A stretch of DNA of 5,294 nt, from positions 1 through 5,294 of the forward strand of contig JAKJDA010000224.1 in NCBI GenBank assembly GCA_022706165.1, read 5' to 3'. Of the stretch, positions 1 to 4,488 are shown in pieces. The position numbers and the translations under genes are program-made. Origin of the DNA: Candidatus Hydrogenedentota bacterium (GTDB taxonomy: Bacteria; Hydrogenedentota; Hydrogenedentia; Hydrogenedentales; SLHB01). The number at the start of each line of letters is the position of its first letter. The stretch's first letter is position 1. Under the pieces are notes generated by a model, which was given only the letters and a program-made list of their open reading frames with translations, ran no database searches and had not been told where the DNA came from.

Positions 1-628
1 CAAACGCCCGCCCCAATATCGCTTCAAGTTCGTGCACAAAAGCCGGATCGCCGCACGGTCGCCCCGTCCGGGTGCACCGCTCAATGCCGCGAACCAGCGA
101 GGCATCCTCCGTCATCAGCCATTCCGCATGCGGCGGACCAATGGAAAACGGCAACGGCGCAAGCGGCAACGGCCCATTTTCTTCCGCCTTTCCGCACCGC
201 CAGGCGGCGCTCGACCACGGATACGCCGGCGCATGCGTCACGAGTCCTTCGCGCACGGCAAGACGTTCCACGTACCGCACGGCTTCCGAAGCGTGCCGCG
301 AGTCCAAAGGGCATGAGCAGAAACGCCCCTGCCAAACGCGCCCCGCCAAACCCGTTGTTGCATTGAAATGCCGGGCATGGGCGGCGTGGACGACGCGCAG
401 GGCATACGCTATTGCATCAGGACGCGGCGGTACAAGCACGAAATGCACGCGAGACTTCAAAATGCAATACGCCAACGTCGCTATTCCCGCCTCGTGAAAT
501 GCGCGGGCGATCGCGGTTGTGTAAAAGAGGCAGTCGTCAGGGCTGCGGAATACGTCCCCGTTCCCGCACGCGCGTTGCATCACGTGATGGGGCTCCCCTG
601 CCGCAACGATTCGAGCTATACGTGCCAT
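1..628 (-). CDS. REP-associated tyrosine transposase (RAYT, IS200-like Y1 family), 3' end cut by window edge, HxH motif altered
   Basis: Minus-strand frame open from ATG at 628 to the left edge (209 codons seen, no stop). The start MARIARIVAAGEPHHVMQR (1-19) is the family's characteristic opening (usual form MARxxRxVxPGxPHHVxQRG). Other landmarks are VWQGRF (98-103), the RYVE segment with the likely catalytic Tyr119, YPWSSA (136-141), and a C-terminal RTGRPCGDPAFV (187-198) followed by LEAILGR, as in RAYTs. The family cuts and rejoins single-stranded DNA at REP-type palindromes, using a metal bound by an HxH pair and a tyrosine nucleophile. Here AYCILKSRVHFVLVP (53-67) stands where AYCLMPNHVHLVLVP is usual, so HxH is RxH (Arg60, His62). 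The usual YxELNPVRA is degraded to YVERLAVRE. No clear Shine-Dalgarno precedes the ATG. The family call is firm; activity is doubtful. It may be a decaying copy or a repurposed DNA-binding protein. Only a few C-terminal residues are probably missing. Confidence 0.9.
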   Translation of the reverse strand, partial: MARIARIVAAGEPHHVMQRACGNGDVFRSPDDCLFYTTAIARAFHEAGIATLAYCILKSRVHFVLVPPRPDAIAYALRVVHAAHARHFNATTGLAGRVWQGRFCSCPLDSRHASEAVRYVERLAVREGLVTHAPAYPWSSAAWRCGKAEENGPLPLAPLPFSIGPPHAEWLMTEDASLVRGIERCTRTGRPCGDPAFVHELEAILGRAF

Positions 629-705
629 GGGAGCATGGTACCCAGCCGAGAAGGGATACGCAATAGGAAGCCCACGAGCGTCGCCACAAAAAACCGCCGT
701 GGGGC

Positions 706-1071
706 CTAGGTCTGTTCCGGGCTTGAAGGCAAATCAGGGGGGGCTTTCTTCGCACGAGCATTGGCATTGGGCGATTTCGCGCGTCGTTGAGCGTCGCGCA
801 ACGCCGCCCGAAATGATTCGTCCCCCAAGGTCTGTCGGAACAGTTCGCGCTGTGCCGCCGCATACTGAAGGCGAATGTAGCGGAAATCCAGGATCGCGGT
901 GACGACGGAGACGAAAAACAATGCCGCGATCGCCGTGCAAAACAGGGTAAACGTGACGATAGAGTTCCGGAAAAAGCCAAAGTAGGCCCCGCTTCCGACA
1001 AGGAGAATAGCTCCCGCCGTTGAAGCAAGGCCCACTTTCCGCCATGTTGACTGTGCGATAACCGGTTCCAA
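706..1071 (-). CDS. Small two-helix membrane protein, unknown function
   Basis: Not recognised as a known family. With TTG at 1071 as start it is 121 residues. A short N-terminal stretch leads into two hydrophobic helices at about 13-34 (VGLASTAGAILLVGSGAYFG) and 38-61 (IVTFTLFCTAIAALFFVSVV). A charged, probably cytoplasmic tail follows: an amphipathic helix rich in Gln/Arg/Glu (64-99), then an Ala/Lys/Pro-rich end. The clean hydrophobic pattern followed by a basic segment argues for a real gene; the two other frames read as Arg/Ser/Cys-rich nonsense. No ATG or GTG lies in frame between the upstream gene's stop and the first helix, so TTG is the only ordinary start. Its ribosome site is weak (AGGG only). 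It lies 40 bases behind the glycine-zipper lipoprotein on the same strand and is probably co-transcribed with it, which suggests an envelope role by context only. An alternative is a start inside the upstream gene. Confidence 0.6.
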   Translation of the reverse strand: MEPVIAQSTWRKVGLASTAGAILLVGSGAYFGFFRNSIVTFTLFCTAIAALFFVSVVTAILDFRYIRLQYAAAQRELFRQTLGDESFRAALRDAQRRAKSPNANARAKKAPPDLPSSPEQT

Positions 1072-1111
1072 GGCGCCCTGGGTCTCGATGACGCGGCACC
1101 GCCGCGTCGCT

Positions 1112-1498
1112 TTATTGCTGCGGGTCCGCCACCCACACGCGTTCCATGTAGGTCTCGCCCGATTCCGACTTGACTTGCCGCGTTTCGTAATGACCTTTGA
1201 CGACTCCCTCGCTAGGCTCCGAGGACACGGATCCCGGAGTCTGGGCTTTCTTTTTCCGGTTTTCGTCAACGGCATCGCCCACGAGTGCGCCGGCAAGCGC
1301 TCCCGTCGCGCCGCCAATCAACGCGCCCTTGCCGCCATCATGGCTTCCCGAGTTATTGCCGATGATCGCGCCCAATCCCGCACCGGTGGCGCCCCCGATC
1401 ATGGCTCCCTGTTGCGTGGGGGTCATCTGACATCCCGTTGCGGCGATTGCGAAAACGGCGCCAAGCGTCAGGAAAGAAAGTATCGTTCGGGTGTTCAT
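1112..1498 (-). CDS. Glycine-zipper lipoprotein
   Basis: 128 residues from ATG at 1498; a TTG 24 bases upstream in the same frame is less likely, because the signal peptide then begins properly at MNTRT. Residues 1-22 form a lipoprotein signal peptide with a lipobox ending AATGC, so Cys23 should be lipidated and the protein anchored in a membrane. A glycine zipper follows in two blocks, GAMIGGATGAGLGAIIG (31-47) and GALIGGATGALAGALVG (58-74), joined by a short Gly/Ser/Asp linker (48-57). Glycine zippers pack as tight helical hairpins in or against membranes, as in the OmpA-like and Rick_17kDa/YMGG families. A Lys-rich segment (80-84) and a Ser/Glu linker lead to a C-terminal GHYETRQVKSESGETYMERVWV (about 102-123, quoted here as the GHYETR and ERVWV ends), a tail seen in other glycine-zipper lipoproteins. 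A modest AAGGGA site precedes the ATG. The precise role is unknown; outer-membrane or periplasmic structural function is inferred. Confidence 0.85.
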   Translation of the reverse strand: MNTRTILSFLTLGAVFAIAATGCQMTPTQQGAMIGGATGAGLGAIIGNNSGSHDGGKGALIGGATGALAGALVGDAVDENRKKKAQTPGSVSSEPSEGVVKGHYETRQVKSESGETYMERVWVADPQQ

Positions 1499-1527
1499 GA
1501 TTCGGTTTCCCTTCTCTTGCAAGACTT

Positions 1528-1545
1528 GTAACCTAAACAGGTTAC
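1528..1545. repeat. 7-bp perfect inverted repeat (GTAACCT-AAAC-AGGTTAC), possible operator
   Basis: GTAACCT at 1528-1534 is mirrored by AGGTTAC at 1539-1545 with a 4-base centre. It lies 29 bases upstream of the lipoprotein ATG and overlaps that gene's best candidate -10 box. It could be a binding site for a dimeric repressor or a small 5' leader hairpin; the sequence does not decide between them. Confidence 0.5.
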
Positions 1546-1567
1546 CACATCATCCTCCGAATGTCAC
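1539..1567 (-). promoter_or_regulatory. Candidate sigma70-type promoter for the glycine-zipper lipoprotein
   Basis: On the minus strand, GTGACA (1567-1562, five of six matches to TTGACA) is followed after 17 bases by TAACCT (1544-1539). The latter keeps the first two bases and last base of the -10 consensus. Transcription would start near 1532, giving a leader of about 34 bases. The -10 box sits inside the 1528-1545 palindrome. Spacing is ideal but the -10 is poor, so this is tentative. Confidence 0.3.
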
Positions 1568-1582
1568 TTTCTCCTCGGAGGA
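1553..1582. repeat. 8-bp perfect inverted repeat (TCCTCCGA / TCGGAGGA), 14-base spacer
   Basis: TCCTCCGA (1553-1560) is mirrored by TCGGAGGA (1575-1582). The spacer contains the candidate -35 box of the leftward promoter. It may be a second operator half-site pair or a hairpin in an RNA crossing the region. Chance is less likely than for shorter repeats but not excluded. Confidence 0.5.
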
Positions 1583-1663
1583 ACTGCCTGCCTTTCGACT
1601 CCGCCGTATCAGACGCGGTTTCACGTCGATTATTCACTACGTAGCAGAAACACCGCAAATAGA

Positions 1664-1693
1664 TTGCTTCTTCCAGCGCAACGGGGGTATAGT
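1664..1693 (+). promoter_or_regulatory. Candidate sigma70-type promoter for the Memo-family gene
   Basis: TTGCTT (1664-1669) and TATAGT (1688-1693) are separated by 18 bases. Transcription would begin near 1700, leaving a leader of about 28 bases that holds the ribosome binding site. The match is good in both boxes and the position fits the GTG start at 1728. Confidence 0.45.
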
Positions 1694-1714
1694 CGCTGCA
1701 GAGCCTCCCGCTAC

Positions 1715-1720
1715 AGGAGA
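1715..1720 (+). promoter_or_regulatory. Ribosome binding site fixing the GTG start at 1728
   Basis: AGGAGA sits 7 bases before GTG at 1728. The same frame is open back to 1491, and the next in-frame ATG is at 1806, inside the conserved protein. This site therefore decides the start: the longer version would read through the promoter, and the shorter would delete the N-terminal domain. Confidence 0.75.
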
Positions 1721-1727
1721 AGCCAAG

Positions 1728-2957
1728 GTGTCTCCAAAATCATTGCCCGCGTTGAGAAACGTCGAGGTGGTTCCGTTTGAACACGAGGGTGAGCGCCTTG
1801 TGTGCATGACTGATCCCGAGGGGATCATCGACGGTCAGCTTGTCTTGAGCCAATTGGCGTTCTTTGTGGCCAGTCTGCTCGATGGCGAGAGTTCGGTGTC
1901 CGACATCCAGCGCACGGCAAAGGAATTGCTCGATGGCCACGTCATCAAAGAGCAAGACATCCGCCGCGTGGTCCAATATCTGGACGAGAGCGGCTTTCTC
2001 GTAACGAAAAATTATCTGACCATCCGCCAAGCGGTTATCGACGCCTATGTATCGGCGGACGCTCGCCCGGCGCATCTGGCCGGCAAGACCTACCCCGATG
2101 CCGCCGAGGAACTGCGGGAATATTTCGACGCCCTGTTCGATGGACGATGGAAAACGGCGGGAAAGGACGCTGTTGCTGCGCCTCCCCTGCGTTGTCTTAT
2201 CGTTCCGCACATTGATTACGAACGCGGCGCGGAGGCCTACGCGACGGCGTATCGACTGCTCAGGCAGACGCCTGCGCCGACCACGGTCTTGGTGTTTGGC
2301 GTGGCCCACATGGGCCCCCCGGTTCCGTTCACGCTCACGCGCAAACACTTCGAAACGCCGCTCGGGACGTTGAAGACCGATAGCGCTGCGGTCGAGCGTT
2401 TGGCGGCGGCGTGTTCATGGGATCCTTTCGAGTACGAACTCATCCATCGCACCGAGCATTCCATCGAATTGCAAGCCGTGTTGCTGGCGCATTTACTAGG
2501 GCCGGATGTGAATCTGGTTCCCGTTCTCTGTGGGGATTTTGAAGGCGAGAACGAACGCGGACACGCGCCGATCGACGCGAAAGTCGATCGTTTCCTCGAC
2601 GAATGCCGTAAACTCGTAGCCGAAAGCGAGGGCAGGACGCTCGTGATCGCTGGGGCCGACTTGGCCCACGTAGGCAGGCGCTTTGGCGACGATTTCGAGA
2701 TCGACGAGGACGTCATCCGGTCCATTGAGAAACGTGACCGCGAAGATTTGGCCCATGTCACTTCCTTGGACCCGCAAGGCTTTTACCGGTCTGTGATGAA
2801 AGACGTCAACGCCCGACGCGTCTGCGGCCTCAACTGCATCTATTCGGCGCTGCACGCCGTCGCCGGCATCGCCTCCACATCGGAGCTTGCCTACTACGGG
2901 AGCGCCCCTGATCCCGCTGGCGGAATCGTTTCCTTCGCCGACGTTGTGCTACACTGA
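1728..2957 (+). CDS. Memo-family protein (AmmeMemoRadiSam system protein B type) with N-terminal extension
   Basis: 409 residues from GTG at 1728. The C-terminal two thirds (about 155-409) is a Memo domain, a fold related to class III extradiol dioxygenases. It shows VPHIDYERG around His161, GVAHMG (191-196, His194), HRTEHSIELQ (240-249), DLAHVG with Asp311 and His314, and CGLNC with Cys366. These appear to correspond to the five metal-site residues of human MEMO1 (His49, His81, Asp189, His192, Cys244), so the site looks intact. Bacterial members often occur with an AMMECR1 protein and a radical SAM protein; neither is visible here. Residues 1-110 are an extra helical domain (DGQLVLSQLAFFVASLLDG, then VVQYLDESGFL) resembling a winged-helix or PqqD-like module; that resemblance is an inference. 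No signal peptide or membrane segment, so cytoplasmic. Substrate and reaction are unknown. tyrS follows 77 bases downstream on the same strand. Confidence 0.88.
   Translation: MSPKSLPALRNVEVVPFEHEGERLVCMTDPEGIIDGQLVLSQLAFFVASLLDGESSVSDIQRTAKELLDGHVIKEQDIRRVVQYLDESGFLVTKNYLTIRQAVIDAYVSADARPAHLAGKTYPDAAEELREYFDALFDGRWKTAGKDAVAAPPLRCLIVPHIDYERGAEAYATAYRLLRQTPAPTTVLVFGVAHMGPPVPFTLTRKHFETPLGTLKTDSAAVERLAAACSWDPFEYELIHRTEHSIELQAVLLAHLLGPDVNLVPVLCGDFEGENERGHAPIDAKVDRFLDECRKLVAESEGRTLVIAGADLAHVGRRFGDDFEIDEDVIRSIEKRDREDLAHVTSLDPQGFYRSVMKDVNARRVCGLNCIYSALHAVAGIASTSELAYYGSAPDPAGGIVSFADVVLH
2947..2955 (+). promoter_or_regulatory. Possible extended -10 promoter element for tyrS
   Basis: TGCTACACT (2947-2955) fits the extended -10 pattern TGnTAnnnT and overlaps the stop codon of the Memo gene. 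No good -35 box lies 16-18 bases upstream. A start near 2962 would give a leader of about 73 bases. tyrS may instead simply be read through from the upstream promoter. Confidence 0.25.
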
Positions 2958-3023
2958 TCTCTTCCGTCTGTGGAACCCACTGGTCTCCCTGCGGGACAAC
3001 TGCACCCTGGGAAATGGTTGGCT

Positions 3024-3027
3024 GGAG
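3024..3027 (+). promoter_or_regulatory. Ribosome binding site choosing the tyrS start at 3035
   Basis: GGAG lies 7 bases before ATG 3035. The in-frame ATG at 3014 has no comparable site and would add seven residues (MVGWRTD) that fit no TyrRS N-terminus, so 3035 is preferred. Confidence 0.65.
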
Positions 3028-3034
3028 AACCGAC

Positions 3035-4309
3035 ATGACGCTTTTCGAGGAATTCCGCTGGCGCGGCATGCTGAATCAGTTCACGCACCCGGAGTTGGAA
3101 CAATTGCTGGAGAAAGAACCGCTGACGTTGTATTGCGGCTTCGATCCCACCGCAGACAGCTTGCACATCGGCAGCCTGCTGCCCATCATGGCCTTGATGC
3201 ATTTCCAGCGGCGCGGCCACAAGCCGATTGCGTTGGTCGGCGGCGCGACGGGTCTGATCGGCGACCCTAGTTTCAAAGCGGCCGAGCGTTCGCTGCTGAC
3301 CAAGGAGCAGGTCCAGATAAATCTCGACGGCATCCGCGCGCAACTCGAACGCTTCCTGAGCTTCGACGGCGCGAACGCGGCGGTCATGGTCAACAACGGC
3401 GATTGGTTGTGCCAGTTTCCGCTCGTTGATTTCCTGCGCGATGTCGGCAAGCACTTCTCGGTGAACGTGATGCTCTCGCGCGAGAGCGTGAAGCAGCGCC
3501 TGCATGATCGCGATCAGGGCATCTCGTACACGGAATTCTCCTACTCGCTGTTGCAGGCCTACGATTTCCTGCACTTGCACGACGCCCACGGCTGCCGTCT
3601 CCAGATCGGCGGCAGCGATCAATGGGGCAACATCGTCGCGGGCATGGATCTCACGCGCCGCCTGCGCCAAAGCGAGACCTTCGGCATGACCTTCCCCTTG
3701 ATCACCAAGTCGGACGGCAGCAAATTCGGCAAATCGGAATCGGGCAACATCTGGATCGACGCCGCACGCACGTCGCCGTACAAGTTCTACCAGTTCTGGA
3801 TCAACCAAGCCGATAACGACACGTCGCGCCTGTTGCGTTACTTCACGTTCATGTCGCCCGAGGAAATCGAAGCGCTCGATCGCGAGCTGACCGAGGCGCC
3901 GGAAAAACGCACGGCGCAGCGCCGCCTCGCCGAAGAGGTGACGCGCATGGTGCACGGCGAAGACGCCCTGCAAAACGCCATCCGCGCGTCGCAGGCAATG
4001 TTCGGGGGCGAGTTGACGGGGCTCGACGACGCCACGTTGGAAGACGTCTTCAGCGAAGTGCCGTCGGCGGAATTTCCGCGCGCGACGCTCTCCGGCGATC
4101 GTCTCTTGCTCGACGTGTTGATCGAGGCGGGCGTGTTCAAGAGCAAGGGCGAAGCGCGACGGCTCGTGCAAAACGGCGGCCTTTACCTGAACAACCTACG
4201 CATCGACGCGGAAGATACGCGCCTCACCGAACAATCTCTCTGCTCGAATCGCATGGCCGTTGTGCGAACCGGAAAGAAAAATTATCATTTGCTGAAATTT
4301 GGAGAGTAG
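3035..4309 (+). CDS. tyrS: Tyrosyl-tRNA synthetase
   Basis: Class I aminoacyl-tRNA synthetase that charges tRNA-Tyr with tyrosine in the cytoplasm, using ATP. At 424 residues it is full length for the bacterial enzyme. The Rossmann catalytic domain carries YCGFDPT (33-39, tyrosine pocket), HIGS (44-47, the HIGH signature), the loop GGATGLIGDPS, LLQAYDF, and QIGGSDQWGN (190-199). The KMSKS-type loop is KFGKS (230-234), the variant used by the E. coli-like TyrRS branch. A helical anticodon-binding region follows. A C-terminal S4 RNA-binding domain starts near 356 (RLLLDVLIEAGVFKSKGEARR) and ends at the stop. All signature residues are present and no frame damage is seen. The 77-base leader shows no T-box features. 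A palindromic repeat begins three bases after the stop codon, so the mRNA 3' end probably folds there. Confidence 0.97.
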   Translation: MTLFEEFRWRGMLNQFTHPELEQLLEKEPLTLYCGFDPTADSLHIGSLLPIMALMHFQRRGHKPIALVGGATGLIGDPSFKAAERSLLTKEQVQINLDGIRAQLERFLSFDGANAAVMVNNGDWLCQFPLVDFLRDVGKHFSVNVMLSRESVKQRLHDRDQGISYTEFSYSLLQAYDFLHLHDAHGCRLQIGGSDQWGNIVAGMDLTRRLRQSETFGMTFPLITKSDGSKFGKSESGNIWIDAARTSPYKFYQFWINQADNDTSRLLRYFTFMSPEEIEALDRELTEAPEKRTAQRRLAEEVTRMVHGEDALQNAIRASQAMFGGELTGLDDATLEDVFSEVPSAEFPRATLSGDRLLLDVLIEAGVFKSKGEARRLVQNGGLYLNNLRIDAEDTRLTEQSLCSNRMAVVRTGKKNYHLLKFGE

Positions 4310-4312
4310 AGA

Positions 4313-4370
4313 CTGGGGAACCCTTTTTGAAAAAAGGGTTCCCCAGACCCTTCCCAAAAACTTTTCACGG
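4313..4370 (-). repeat. REP-like palindromic element, copy 1 (minus orientation)
   Basis: A perfect 16-bp inverted repeat, CTGGGGAACCCTTTTT at 4313-4328 against 4331-4346, has only two bases at its centre. Read on the minus strand, the palindrome is preceded by a tail, CCGTGAAAAGTTTTTGGGAA followed by GGGT (4370-4347). That tail recurs at copy 2 in the opposite orientation. It starts three bases after the tyrS stop, so transcripts would end in or carry a very stable hairpin. It lacks a T-run after the stem and is not a canonical intrinsic terminator, though it may protect the mRNA 3' end. The AT-rich arms stand out from the GC-rich genes. Confidence 0.85.
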
Positions 4371-4406
4371 TTTGTACCTGTGTCTGATCATCAAGGAAGC
4401 GCGAAG
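4371..4406. other. Spacer between the two inverted palindromic elements
   Basis: 36 bases of unique sequence separating the conserved tails of copies 1 and 2. It contains TGATCA but no convincing promoter, ORF or further repeat. The layout of palindrome, tail, spacer, tail, palindrome resembles a BIME (paired REP) unit. Confidence 0.5.
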
Positions 4407-4468
4407 CCGGTAAAAGTTTATGGAAAGGGGTGTGGGGAAAACCTCTTTCCAAAGAGGTTTTTCCCGCA
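4407..4468 (+). repeat. REP-like palindromic element, copy 2 (plus orientation)
   Basis: The tail CCGGTAAAAGTTTATGGAAA plus GGGG (4407-4430) matches the tail of copy 1 at most positions. The hairpin follows: 4431-4448 pairs with 4451-4468 over 18 positions, with two G-T (G-U in RNA) pairs and no mismatch. Its inner core CCTCTTT-CC-AAAGAGG is followed by TTTTT, giving weak resemblance to an intrinsic terminator for rightward transcription. The hairpin ends six bases before the GGAGGA of gpsA, so it could affect gpsA translation or read-through from tyrS. Confidence 0.8.
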
Positions 4469-4488
4469 TATCCTGGAGGACTTAACGC

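Noticed and set aside
671..705. Possible terminator after the small membrane protein gene (T6 tract on the minus strand at 693-688)
   Set aside because: Only a 3- to 4-bp stem can be drawn before the T-run, too weak to call.
32..709. Plus-strand open frames opposite the transposase gene
   Set aside because: They are shadows of the minus-strand RAYT frame; compositions are Arg-rich and no ribosome sites precede them.
537..1136. Minus-strand open frame of about 199 codons overlapping both the membrane protein and the start of the transposase gene
   Set aside because: The translation is Arg/Ser/Pro/Cys-rich without domain pattern, while the two genes it overlaps show clear hydrophobic or family signatures in other frames.
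2958..3034. T-box riboswitch or other leader control upstream of tyrS
   Set aside because: The gap is only 77 bases, with no T-box bulge sequence, no antiterminator and just a minor GGGA/TCCC hairpin.
2894..4171. Long open frame of about 425 codons on the minus strand opposite tyrS
   Set aside because: It is antisense to an unmistakable tyrosyl-tRNA synthetase and is rich in Arg, Ala, His and Val, as expected from a GC-rich codon pattern read backwards. It has no ribosome site or recognisable domain.
4306..4309. GTAG tetranucleotide just before palindrome copy 1, as in classical REP elements
   Set aside because: It is formed by the end of tyrS and its TAG stop, and the equivalent position of copy 2 has no GTAG, so it is probably coincidental.
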